From Tetradesmus obliquus (taxonomy: Eukaryota > Chlorophyta > Chlorophyceae > Sphaeropleales > Scenedesmaceae): a DNA stretch of 64,000 nt. The translations under genes were made by a program, and so were the position numbers. Shown one piece after another: positions 29,176 to 39,780 of this stretch (its first letter is position 1; each line of letters starts with the position of its first letter). The notes below the pieces were generated by a model that saw nothing but the letters and a program-made list of their open reading frames with translations, had not been told where the DNA came from and did not search any database. The stretch spans positions 5,935,001-5,999,000 of the forward strand of contig CP126195.1 of the NCBI GenBank assembly GCA_030272155.1, read 5' to 3'.

Positions 29176-29198
29176 CGGCAGTGGCGGGAGCTGAATGA
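24670..29198 (+). CDS. Octotricopeptide-repeat (OPR) protein with Gln/Ala tracts; in-frame TAG
   Basis: This resembles green-algal OPR proteins such as the Tbc2-type chloroplast translation factors, which bind organelle RNA through 38-residue helical repeats. Exon 1 is about 24670-27836 and exon 2 is 28085-29198; they join as AGC-AG|G-TTG. Repeat-like segments include LRHTSNLLWALAKCC, LANSIWALAELQAQPAQTW, ELSSIAWAVAKLRL, SLANLAYALASLKCQPPAAW, HLSMTLWAVAAWQLQPPAAW, VSRALLGFARLGYTPEQA, MVVWGLAKLGAKPQQAW and LANLLCAFAKLGFVPGVQW. Long poly-Gln, poly-Ser and poly-Ala runs separate them. In exon 2 a TAG at 28647-28649 interrupts an otherwise continuous repeat; reading resumes in the same frame (LLQRTQQLLPEMRSSELVRT). 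Read through, the product is about 1,426 residues; otherwise about 1,243. The start codon is the first ATG in frame, and an upstream exon is possible. The organelle and RNA target are unknown. Confidence 0.82.
28038..28084 (+). repeat. (CTG)n tract forming the OPR gene exon 2 acceptor
   Basis: A CTG run with one TTG interruption ends in CTGCAG. Its AG is the 3' splice site that joins exon 1 and exon 2 in frame. Confidence 0.8.
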
Positions 29199-29207
29199 GC
29201 AGTACAA

Positions 29208-29247
<40 letters not shown>

Positions 29248-29400
29248 CCAGCAGCAGCAGCAGCAGCAACAGCAGTGGCGGGAAGTGAATGAGCAGTACA
29301 GGGCAGCGGCAGCGGCAGCAGTAGCAGCAGTAGCAGCAACAGCAGCTGCAGCAACAGCAGTGGCAGGAGCTGAATGAGCAGTACAGGGCAGGAGCAGCGG
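29100..29400 (+). repeat. Tandem duplication of the OPR gene C-terminal end with CAG expansions
   Basis: A block including GAGCTGAATGAGCAGTACA, encoding ELNEQY, recurs near 29112, 29189, 29281 and 29370, each followed by a CAG run. The first copy is in frame. The second supplies the TGA stop (GCTGAATGAG read as Ala-Glu-stop). Later copies are 3' untranslated. Confidence 0.85.
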
Positions 29401-29779
29401 CAGCGGCAGCCGCAGCGGCAGCCGCAGCGGCAACGGCAGCGGCAGAGGCAGCAGCAGCTGCGTCGGGGGGCTGGATGAACCATCACGGCAGCAGCAGACT
29501 GCTGCTGTGTTAGGCTGCTGCTCGCAAGGTTGTTACAGGCAGCCACAGCAAACGCCAGCATTAAATATGTTGCCTGGCGCACAGGGCAGCGGTCCATGCT
29601 AGTTGCTTGCACGGTGGCGTGCGCGATGCGATGCGATGCGCAATGCTCTTGCTGTGCATCCGATGCAGCTGGGGCTGGGAGAGCATGTGGCCGTTGTGTC
29701 TGCGGCCGAGACTCGCGAAGGAGGCCCTGCTTTAGTGCCCTGCATAGTTGCCCCTGGGTCGTAGCGCGTGTGGCCTACC

Positions 29780-29924
29780 GCCCAGTTGCACATGGTTGCT
29801 GCATTCAAACGCCAGCGCAGCCGCTCTGCTGTAGCGGCACAGAGCATGCTGTGCAGGCCCCTGGCCGTGCAGGTCCCTGGCCGTGCAGGCCCCTGGCCGT
29901 GGCAGCAACCATGTGCAACTGGGC
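29780..29924. repeat. Foldback with 23-bp perfect inverted repeats
   Basis: GCCCAGTTGCACATGGTTGC begins a 23-base arm at 29780-29802 whose exact reverse complement is at 29902-29924. The inside holds three direct CTGGCCGTGCAGG-type repeats. It could be a small foldback element; no target-site duplication was identified. Confidence 0.75.
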
Positions 29925-29928
29925 TGTA

Positions 29929-29990
29929 GCTATGTGAGTATGCATGATGTTGCATTGCTTATGCTTGAATGATTGCAACCGGCGACTTTC
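29929..29990 (-). repeat. Inverted partner of the repeat at 18060-18124
   Basis: It matches the 18060-18124 segment in reverse complement, including AGTATGCATGATGTTGCATT. It lies immediately beside the 29780-29924 foldback, so both may belong to one element. Confidence 0.7.
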
Positions 29991-30045
29991 TTTATATGGC
30001 CGTACAGGCCCCTGGCTGTGCAGGCCCCTGGGTGTGCTGCAGGCC

Positions 30046-32588
30046 CTACCAACGCCAGGGGGGGTTTACCCCCAGTGAAATGAGTTTACTCAAGGCGGTT
30101 TACTCTGGTGTTTACTCCAGATTCCAGTGGCAAATTACGGGGTAACCTTTGCGCTTTGCGAGTAACCCGAGTTACTCCCAGGGGTTTACTCTGAGTAAAC
30201 GTAGTTTATCACGGGTAACGTGCTGGATAACTTCAGGGAGTAAACCAGCTTTACCTCGGTATCCTGGAGCAATCCAGTCGGAGTAATCTCGAGTGAGTAA
30301 TCGTTGGTTACTCGCAAAGCGCAAAGGTTACCCCGCTACCCTTGGGCCAACAAGTCGAGTAAACAGCTGAGCTCAGCACAAGTTCAACAGCAGAAGGGAA
30401 CAACCTGCTGCTGCTGCTGCTGTTGTCCGTGCTCCTGGCATTTTTCAGCTGCCTGCTGCTGCAGCTGCTTCTCCTCTTCTTGCTACTGTCTGGGCTGCCA
30501 ACGTTGCTGCTAGCACCACCAGCAAGTGCATCATGGCCTGACAATGCCACGACTCTGATCGCTGCATCAATTACTGCCTTCTAAAAATATGCCAAACAGA
30601 GCAGAGCACGCAGACAGCAACCCCACCAGTGATTCTGATGGAGGTCTGTCATCGCTGGCATACCATGTTCAACAAGTTGCAAGTTGCAAAAAGCCCGCTT
30701 GGCAGGCAACCGCATAGCAGCGCTGTTGTACCAACACAGCTGATCAACCAGCGTGACACACAAACCTATCTCTGATCGCCTGCCATGCCAGGTTCAGAGC
30801 CAGAACACAAGTGCTGTCGCCCACCAACACCGTCAGCAGATCAATGGCTGAGCGTGCGATCATATAGGGCTCTGACGGCAGGCACTCAAGGTACTGATGC
30901 TGAACAGCCGTGTCCGCCTTGGGAGTAAAAGGACAAACTTGGGTGTGCTTAATTGTGGCATCTCTGCACAAAGTTCAGCAGGCAGAGCAGGCCGCATGAG
31001 CTGGTCAGTTACAGGTTGCAAAAAAGCACCTTTCACAGATGTTATGGTTATCCATTTCACAACTGATAACCAACAATCAAGCGCAAGCAGCAGCGCAGGC
31101 TGTGTATGCAAGCCTGCCTCAGTTGCACCTGCCTCGGAAGCTGCTGTTGTTGCCTAGTGCAACGTACAGCACACCCAGCTGTTGCAGCCTGCCAAGGGCA
31201 ACTGTGCCAACTGACTCAGGAAAGATATCATCGATCCTCTGTGGTGTGCTGCTCCCTGCACACTGGCCGCACCTGTAGCAACAAACAATAGTGCTTTTAC
31301 TGCAGGATTTATCACTGGTTGTGCACCACTGGCTCAGGAGTCGTCACTGCTGCCACAGCATAGAGCCGCCGGGGGCCCTAGGCCGCGGGGCTGGGAGGTG
31401 GGTGGTGGTTGTGGGGGGGCGGGGGCGACAGCAGCTGAGGACCAGATATCACCTGAAGCCATGGAGAAAGACTTCAGGAATGTAAGTGCTGATTTGATGT
31501 CGTCATGCAGCTGTCTTGGAACATGTCTGCAACCTCGGCTTCGCCTGCACATGCGCATGTATACAGATGTACAGGATCTTGCAGCACCGCAATCTGATGG
31601 TTTTTTTATTCAAGACTGCTCACAACCACAGTGCCTTCACATTATCAGAATTGAAATACGGAGTGCTGCAGGTGCCAAAAACGGCCCCACATTGCTAAGC
31701 TGCTGTTTCATACAGCAAGTTGCTGTAGGTGCCACAGTACAGGTGCTGTAGGTGCTGGCAGCAGCAGCAGTGGTCTGCACTGCAGCCCCTGGTGTTCAGC
31801 TCCAATACAGACGAACCAGGGAATGAAAATGCCTTCGGTTGTTGCCGAATACCCACAAGACCTTCATCGTATGTGCTTCTGCGGTTGCAAGGCAGCTGGG
31901 TGGTTGCAGCTCGGTGCTCCTGGCAACCCCTCAAGATGCATGCCGCTCCTGGTTTGATGACACATTGTATGTTGAACATCTGAATTTCCATATTTGAGAG
32001 TCGGCATGTACATGGCGTTCGATGCGAGCCGTCTGCACCTGGGCTGCACCCGTGGTTAGTCGCAAGGAGCTGCGATCAGCTGTAGTGCGCCCCTTAAGCA
32101 TCATCATGAACGAATATGTCAGTACAGAAGCTGCCTGCCCACGGTCCTTCCTACATGCCGCAAAGCCAGTGACAGGCAGCTTGAATTCTATCACATGTTG
32201 TGACAGCGGTGGAACGTGTTTTCAATGGGTGTTGGGGTTCCCAACGTTCAAAGGGACCAAAAATGCTTAACACTGCGTGCTGGTGGCCAGACAGTCAGCA
32301 GCAGGCAGGGTTATCAAGGGCACTGCTGGCAGCAGCAGCAGCAGCAGAGTAAATGCTTACTCGTGAATGACAGCGGATACCCAGCCGGATAAATCTGTGT
32401 TGGAGTTTTCTCCGAGTCATACACCGTTTACACTGGGTAAAGGCCAGAGTACGTGGTTACCCGCCAGGGTAAGCGGGTACCCGCCCGAGTAAACAGGTTG
32501 CCGGGTTTACTCCGAGTAATTACAAAGCACCAGGTAAAGCCCCTAATCCGGGGTAAACAGCCGGGTAAAACCCCCCTGGCGTTGGTAG
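30046..32588. mobile_element. TIR-flanked DNA element, about 2.5 kb, apparently non-autonomous
   Basis: The left end CTACCAACGCCAGGG... (30046-30071) and the right end ...CCTGGCGTTGGTAG (32563-32588) are 26-bp inverted repeats with one mismatch. Just inside both ends, short GTTTACTC or GGGTAA motifs are repeated many times, as in subterminal transposase-binding arrays. The termini can be read as TA|CCAACGCC...GGCGTTGG|TA, which would fit a TA target duplication. Because TA is palindromic, this is suggestive only. A nested 28-bp perfect inverted repeat (about 30139-30166 and 30306-30333) lies near the left end. No transposase was recognised. Confidence 0.72.
30340..32194 (-). other. Coding-like segments of unknown function inside the TIR element
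   Basis: Several minus-strand stretches look like exons: about 32190-32000 (FKLPVTGFAACRKD), 31285-31150 (RIDDIFPESVGTVALGRLQQ, preceded by an acceptor-like CAG), 30965-30770 (YMIARSAIDLLTVLVGD followed by a GTTTGT donor-like end) and 30560-30360 (VIDAAIRVVALSGHDALAGG). They have plausible hydrophobic periodicity, but no family was recognised and no complete gene could be joined. They could be a captured host gene or the remains of the element's own gene. Confidence 0.35.
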
Positions 32589-34396
32589 CCTAGGCTGCAG
32601 TTACAAGGCATGCTGTGGCAGCAGGTGAAAAGGGTTACAGTGACGTAATATCATCACTGATAACGTCAGTGCACGCGTGGGGTAATGCGTTGAACTCCTG
32701 CTTGCTGTGCTAGTGCCTGCCAGGGGGGTCGCGTTGCAATCCTGTCAGTGAATTGCAAAGACACTTGTCCTGTACATATCCCTGAGCTCCCTTGCAGCTT
32801 TGGTGCTGTACATAACCTTTTGCACACTTTCCTGTTGCTTGCGTCAAAGTTCAACCAGTGCCAGCAGTTGCGCGTGAGCACAACTGCATCTTGTCAAGAC
32901 TGCTCAATCAGGTCTGCACCAAGTTGGGTTGCTGAGCACGGCCAGGCCCAGACTCAGCGGTACCGTTGCGCCCAGCACAGCTACTTCAATATAGTTCCTT
33001 AAACAATCAGCACTCAGTGACTGTAAGGGTTGCAGTTAGCAAGCATCTGTTCCACTTTGCAAGCACTCGCTGCAGCCAGCGAGAGCCTGCTCCAGCACAT
33101 GACACGGGATATTAGCAGGAAAATCCCTGCAAATATTTTCTGTTATGTTGGAGAATTTCGAACCTGGAGATGTCGGCTGGGTGCTGTCAGCTGCGTGCCG
33201 CGTTGTCTGCGACAATCACAGGCATCGGTTACGAGGACCGCGTGCCGAGTAGATGGAGCGAGCGCCATCATTACGTGGTGCAAACGTCTGCTCAGGACAA
33301 CTTACAGGCCATACAAAGAAGCAGCCTGCGATGTCTGCGCCCATGATCATACATGAGTAATTGCGCGGCTGATCATCATGCGTCATCATGGGCTGCACAT
33401 TTGTGCAAACGTACTGGCAGTCGAAATTTGGTCACTTGGTAATGTAAACTGGGTCTTTTTGAAGAGCTTGCGCCTGCTTGTGCAAGTGGGGAAACCTGCG
33501 AGAAGTCGGAATTGACTTGCCGAGCCATTCGCATGTAGATGAAAGCGCCTGCGGTTCACCAAAGGCTAAAAGTGATACATGTTGAAATAAACAAACGAAT
33601 GTCGTACACTGTTCCGCACCAGCTTGATGGCCGACGTCACTAAAGCGAGAATGATGACAACCTAACCATCATAACGCTCGAGCGCATGAGTGCGCTAGCA
33701 GCGACCAAGGACAAACCAAAAACAACCAAAATTGGCTTACAGTTGTTTATGTGAAAGCTTATGCCCCGTTGCTGCAGCAGTCAGTTCAGACCACGGCGAA
33801 GGTGTCACCACACGGCTCCCCTGTACACAGCTGGGTATGGTACAAACGTAGCATGTGCATTTTGCAACAAATCAACACAGCTTGCAAGCAGACAGCCATG
33901 CTGGCATAGCAACCTGCTGTATGTGGCAGGCACAGTAAGGCACAGCTGCCAGTGCTGCTGCTTTGGTTTGCTTGCATCCCAACTGCACAGCAGGGCCTCA
34001 CCTGCCAGCAGCAGCAGCTTCAAACTGCTAGTAATTTTGAGCTCTAGAATTCGCCTTGATCACACAAGAAGGATGTTTGCAGGAAACTGTGTAGAATACT
34101 AGTACTCAACAAACTCTGTGCAGCCACACTAGCTGCACGCGCGCAGCAGCTGCTGGTGGGCGTGAAGCGGTGTTGCGCAGTATGTAACAGATATGACAGT
34201 TGAAACTGTATGTGCAGCGCACAGCGCCAAGCAGCAGAGCGCAACAGCAGCGGCAGGGCACTTGGCACACCAGAACTGCAGTGCCTGATCAGCCAGCAAG
34301 GGAAGCCCAGAAGTATTACATTACACATCAAAACATGTTGCAGGCAGCAGCACCCACAGCAACACTCTATAGCGCACGCAGCAGATGTAACAGTCG
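32589..34396. other. No gene recognised
   Basis: Several short open frames occur on both strands without family likeness. The part around 33430-33760 is more AT-rich than its surroundings. Confidence 0.4.
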
Positions 34397-34456
34397 ACCC
34401 TCTGGTAGGCGGTGTCACACGGCGACCCAACAACTCTAACAATCGCCGTGTCACGG
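34397..34456 (+). repeat. 60-bp repeat, near-identical inverted copy at 49447-49506
   Basis: The segment from ACCCTCTGGTAGGCGGTGTC to CGCCGTGTCACGG is found reverse-complemented at 49447-49506 with no mismatch noticed over about 60 bases. Within each copy, GTGTCACACGGCGA and TCGCCGTGTCAC also form an imperfect inverted repeat. Confidence 0.85.
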
Positions 34457-34839
34457 CGCTGCAACTTTGAGCAGCTCAAACAAGGCGGGCCTCCGCCTGA
34501 AACGATTCTTCATCGTTCTAGAAGCCTTTCTTGCCGCTTACCAGCTTGTGCAGTGACAAGTCACCCCTCCAGCACACAGTCATAATCAAATGACGAGCAC
34601 AAACAGGCGATCTTCCCGCACAACCGGATAATTATCCTATTCTTAACGAATCTGTGCTGGCTATGTGCTCGCTTCATGGTTGTCAACCGCACCGCAAGGC
34701 CAGCACTAACTCAGTAACAACCAAGTCAAGTTGGCCAGCAAAAGGTCTCCTCAACTGTTGCCCCTGGCTCTTGTGCTTTGAAGCATTGCTTTGGGCGTGT
34801 TGAGGTAGCTGCGGCTTCATGATAGCCCACGATGAGTAA

Positions 34840-35158
34840 CTACCATGCAGCGTCACCACCACATCCGAATAAACGCAGCGCCTCATCTAGCATGTCATTA
34901 GGAAATTCCTGTTGCTGCTGCTGGTGGTGGTGCTGCTGCGGTTGCTGCTGCCCAAGTGCAGGCCGCTGCTGCCTGGTGTGCAGCATGTTCGGCTGTGGCT
35001 GCTGCAGCCCAGGCACTGGCTGCTGCTCCTGCTGGTGCTGCTGCATGATGTTGTGCAGCACGTCTGGCAGCTGAATCCCAGACGCTGGCTGCTGCCGCTG
35101 CTGCTGCTGCACAGTCTGTCGGAGTCCAGACACATGCTGCTGATGTGCAGAGCCTTGC

Positions 35159-35197
<39 letters not shown>

Positions 35198-35361
35198 AAT
35201 GCAGGCGCTTGCAGCAGTTCCTCCAGGTTTGGCTGCAATGCTGATTGCAGCCAGCCATCTAAGTCTGAAAGCATGTAAGCCAGATCCTCATCTGCAGCTG
35301 CAGCTTGATCCTGAGGCTGCTGCTGCTGCTGCAGCTGCTCAGCAGCAGGCTGCTGCAGCAT
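34840..35361 (-). CDS. Gln-rich protein, unknown (possible activator-type protein)
   Basis: A single open exon of 173 codons from the ATG at 35361. Poly-Gln runs surround two short non-repetitive segments: acidic/hydrophobic DEDLAYMLSDLDGWLQS (about residues 24-40) followed by PNLEELLQAP, and FPNDMLDEALRLFGCGGDAA at the C-terminus. Both look like amphipathic acidic helices of the kind found in transcriptional activators, but no DNA-binding domain is visible, so a regulatory role is only a guess. It may be the last exon of a longer gene extending to higher coordinates. The poly-Gln runs come from CTG/CAG slippage tracts at 34911-35340. Confidence 0.45.
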
Positions 35362-35729
35362 GGCAGCAGCCAGTCAACCAACGGCGGCCCCTTGCAGCAG
35401 CTGATTGCCTCACAAACCACACGCTGTGGTTTATGATACACAGAGGATCCTTGGTGTACCTGTGCAACAATAGGCAGGCAGTGGCAACAGTTTGTGCAAA
35501 CCATGCCAGGTTGGTGCACAAATGTACATTCGCTGACCTCTGCCGGCGACAGTGTTATAGCGCAACTGATCGGAGCAGGTGCTGAGAGATGGAAACAGCA
35601 AGCCCTGAAGCAGTAGCAACTTGATTCAGGACTGCTTGACTGCTTGACCGTCAAGGTTGTTGAGCGTTGCTTACCTTGCTGCGAATGCCCGCGACCGCTT
35701 ACACAATGGCACCTATAAAACAACTACTG

Positions 35730-36235
35730 CGCGACCAACGCGTCCAATCAATAAGCTGACAGCATGGATCATGCATTTTGTGGTTTGAACATGATTACTA
35801 ACAGAACAGGTTGCATAAGTGGTCGGATATGCTGGGAACAATAATATAGCAGGTACGTCGCACAGTGTTCCGTCTTTTTTATAGGTAAAGAGCGGCATTT
35901 TTTTGGGAAAGGTCATAACTTGGGCGTCCGAAGGCCACTTGGCACACCGAAACTTGAGCCGAAAACCTTGCACCATGTACTATCATTTCAGGCAGCTTAG
36001 GGCAGTACCATAACGTATAAAACGTTTGTTATGGCCCTCCAAAGACGTGGTTGGCGGAGTGAGACCGGGCAATGCACTACGAGCGCGCATTGCATCCATA
36101 GCTCGACGTTTCACTGGCTGAGCTTGATATAGTAAACGTTATCATATCATTTGAAGTGTTTAGTGTACGTTTGAAACATCAAGAGCGCACGGACGAAGTG
36201 TTTTCCCACCTATTTTCACACCCACGTTCATAGCG
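35730..36235. other. AT-richer spacer before the palindromic array
   Basis: No gene is recognised. Base composition is visibly more AT-rich than the CAG-dominated flanks. Confidence 0.4.
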
Positions 36236-36239
36236 TGAA

Positions 36240-38545
36240 TGCACACGTGTGTTGGCATCACCATCACCCAATCACATTGGCATGATTGTTGATCCAAAGC
36301 AAATGCCGTTGTTCAAATGTGGAAAATGGACTGGGTGTCTCGTAAGAGGGTGCTTTCCCACATGTGCACCGTCGAAGCGCGATTGCAGCCGTGTTTTGCC
36401 ATCCCCTGCAAGCCACCACATTCGCACGTGTGTCAATACAGCATAAACAATAACGGGGCAAGGTGGAAAGTGGATCGCGTGACTGTTCTGAAGGTGAATC
36501 CTCACCTGTGCACCTTCGGAGCGAGATTGCACCCGTGTTTTGCCATTCCCAGCACGCTCTTACATTCGCAAGTGTGTCTCAACATCACAAAGAATAACGT
36601 TTGAAGGTGAATAGTGGATCGCGTGTCTCTTCTGAAGGTAAATCCTCACCTGTGCACCTTCGGAGCGAGATTGCAGCCGTGTTTTGGCATCCCCAGCAAG
36701 CTCCCACATTCGCAAGTATATATAAACATCATCAAAAGTAACGTGTGAAGGTGAAAAGTGGATCGCGTGTCTGTTTTGAAGGTGAATCCTCACCTGTGCA
36801 CCTTCGGAGCGAGATTGCAGCCGTGTTTTGGCATCTCCAGCAAGCTCTTACATTCGCAAGTGTGTCTCAACATCACAAAGAACAACGTTTGAAGGTGAAT
36901 AGTGGATCGCGTGTCTCTTCTGAAGGTAAATCCTCACCTGTACACCTTCGGAGCGAGATTGCAGCCGTGTTTTGGCATCCTCAGCAAGCTCCCACATTCG
37001 CATATATGTTTGAACGTCATAAACAATAACATGTGAAGGTGGAAAGAGGATCGCGTGTCTGTTCTGAAGGTGAACTTTCACATGTGCACCTTCCGGGCGA
37101 GATTGCACCCGTGTTTTGGCATCCCCAGTAAGCCACCACATTTGATTGAGTGTTTCAATAGCATGAAGAATAACTTGCTAAGGTGGAAAGCGGATCAACG
37201 GTCTGTTCTGAGGAGCGAACATTCAAATTTGTAACAACAGACACGCCATCAGCACAGCGACGTTCAGTATTTAGCTCATTCAAGAAACATCTTTCATCGA
37301 TAAAAAACATACTTTAGCATGCCTTTGCCTGCTGTAGATGCCTAAGTACTTGTGCAATCACGCTCGGAAGGGGAACAGGTGAGGATTCACCTTCAAAACA
37401 GGTACGCGATCCACTTTCCACCTTCAGACGTTACTTTTGATGATGTTAACATATACTTGCGAATGTGGGAGCTTGCTGGGGATGCCAAAACACGGCTGCC
37501 ATCTCGCTCCGAAGGTGCACAGGTGAGGATTGACCTTCAAAACAGGCACACGATCCACTTTCCACCTTCAAACGTTATTCTTTGTGATGTTGAGACACAC
37601 TTGCGAATGTAAGAGCTTGCTGGGGATGCCAAAACACGGGTGCAATCTCGCTCCGAAGGTGCACAGGTGAGGATTCACCTTCAAAACAGGTACGCGATCC
37701 ACTTTCCACCTTCACACGTTACTTTTGATGATGTTAACATATACTTGCGAATGTGGGAGCTTGCTGGGGATGCCAAAACACGGCTGCCATCTCGCTCCGA
37801 AGGTGCACAGGTGAGGATTGACCTTCAAAACAGGCACACGATCCACTTTCCACCTTCAAACGTTATTCTTTGTGATGTTGAGACACACTTGCGAATGTAA
37901 GAGCTTGCTGGGGATGCCAAAACACGGGTGCAATCTCGCTCCGAAGGTGCACAGGTGAGGATTCACCTTCAAAACAGACACGCGATCCACTTTCCACCTT
38001 CACACGTTACTTTTGATGATGTTTACATATACTTGCGAATGTGGGAGCTTGCTGGGGATGCCAAAACACGGCTGCAATCTCGCTCCGAAGGTGCACAGGT
38101 GAGGATTTACCTTCAGAAGAGACACGCGATCCACTATTCACCTTCAAACGTTATTCTTTGTGATGTTGAGACACACTTGCGAATGTAAGAGCGTGCTGGG
38201 GATGGCAAAACACGGGTGCAATCTCGCTCCGAAGGTGCACAGGTGAGGATTCACCTTCAAAACAGACACGCGATCCACTTTCCACCTTCACACGTTACTT
38301 TTGATGATGTTTACATATACTTGCGAATGTGGGAGCTTGCTGGGGATGCCAAAACACGGCTGCAATCTCGCTCCGAAGGTGCACAGGTGAGGATTTACCT
38401 TCAGAAGAGACACGCGATCCACTATTCACCTTCAAACGTTATTCTTTGTGATGTTGAGACACACTTGCGAATGTAAGAGCTTGCTGGAGATGCCAAAACA
38501 CGGGTGCAGTCACGCTCCGAAGATGCATGGGCTCAACAGGTGAGC
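36240..38545. repeat. Large palindrome made of about 144-bp tandem repeats
   Basis: The left arm (about 36240-37200) has about six units in one orientation, marked by GTGTTTTG(C/G)CAT near 36390, 36535, 36680, 36825, 36970 and 37112. The right arm (about 37340-38545) has eight units in the opposite orientation, marked by CAAAACACGG near 37485, 37628, 37773, 37917, 38061, 38205, 38349 and 38493. Two unit variants alternate, giving a 288-bp higher-order period. The spacer (37200-37340) is unrelated. Each pair of right-arm units leaves an 86-codon open frame ending LRM, but stops recur with the higher-order period and no protein family is recognised. Confidence 0.93.
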
Positions 38546-39392
38546 ACAACTCGCAGAACGGACACACGGTCCGCTTGTAACATTCAGCAAATGATAGATA
38601 CGCTGTCTCGATATATTTTTGGGTATCTTTGCTGCTAGTGATGCCGTCCTAAGCCTTCAAACACGCCCACAAGGTACCGCACCGGTGCTTTGCAGGCCTT
38701 GGAAGCTCACGTCGGCATCTCGTGCAGATAGAATACAACTACAAACAAAACATAGCATATCTAACATTATATAGACATTCTGAGAACACCACGGCGCGAT
38801 TTGCAAAAAACTGCCAAAATTCCGACGCAACCACTATGGTCACCAGGAAGTCCAGTCGCAGGTCCAGGCACGCTCAGGCACGTCCAGTTGCCACACATTG
38901 CGTCCAGTTGGCTGTATGCGAGTCCAGGTGCACGTCCTGGCACCATGCAACTTGACATGTGCTGCTGCTGCAACGTTGACTCCTGAACTAAGGCGTCACC
39001 GCCGCGTCGAACACATCGCATGGGTGTTTTCTGCTATTTATCGCTTGAATGTGGCCCGTTTGGCAGCTTTCGTGCTTATGCAACCTGCTGCAGGGTTTGT
39101 TGATACCAGCGCCGGTTATCACAGCAGATGAGGCCATAAATTTACATAGATTGTGAACAAACAAGCTTTCAAGGGTGGCTGCCTCGAAGACACTGCTGCA
39201 TTTGTGAACTAAAGCCTGTCACCGACCTGCTGTGACCATTCTGCGATCCTCATCATGCAAATCCAATGTTGTTGCCCGTAAACAAAGGATTTGCAGGGTT
39301 ACTCTGGATATCATCAGCCTTTCTGAACGACACAAGCGCACAAAACATCTCGCGGGCCCGCTTGCCGAGTCGCTGTTTAGATAACGTTGTAA
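38546..39392. other. Spacer with a GTCCAG-motif cluster
   Basis: No gene is recognised. At 38843-38940 about five copies of a GTCCAG motif (such as GGCACGTCCAGTTGC) cluster. A similar, mostly denser cluster occurs at 49168-49320. Confidence 0.55.
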
Positions 39393-39600
39393 ATGCCTAA
39401 AACTAAAACAGAACGTTACAATGCTTACGAAGATGCCCCCAAGCGCCCGTCAAATAGCGTGCCTGGAGAAGTGGAGAGGCACTGCCCCGTCTGCGGCGCC
39501 TGGGATGACTGCAGCAGCTCCACATGGTACAGGAAACATGTAACTGGCAAATGCAACTCAAAGAACACGCGACAGGGTGCAGGTACGGCATGCCTACCAA
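39393..39600 (+). CDS. Small zinc-finger-like exon (CPVCG ... HVTGKC)
   Basis: The open frame begins MPKTKTERYNAYEDAPKR and carries CPVCGAWDDCSSSTWYRKHV followed by TGKC. This is a Cys-X2-Cys...His...Cys arrangement that resembles a single zinc finger. The frame runs to 39644, but donor-like GTGCAG and GTACGG sites near 39575-39585 suggest the exon ends before that. A likely next exon with Gln-rich sequence starts after the CAG at 39780 and leads into the 279-bp Cys-rich array. How they join is unresolved. Confidence 0.45.
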
Positions 39601-39780
39601 CTGCAGTAAAACTTGCAGGTGTCACTTACCAGCCGGCAGGCTAAGCATTCGCTAGCGTCACCAAGCAGGCACAATGGCCAACAGCTGGCTTAGTGCGCGG
39701 CTGCTGTCCAGCACTTGCTTTCTTGCAGCTCCCAGGGCGGGTTCCTGCTGTTGTAGCTCACACAGCTGCACCATCTGCAG

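Noticed and set aside
36240-38545. CRISPR-like array
   Set aside because: Units are 144 bp, contiguous, without unique spacers, and inverted about a centre, in a eukaryotic nuclear context.
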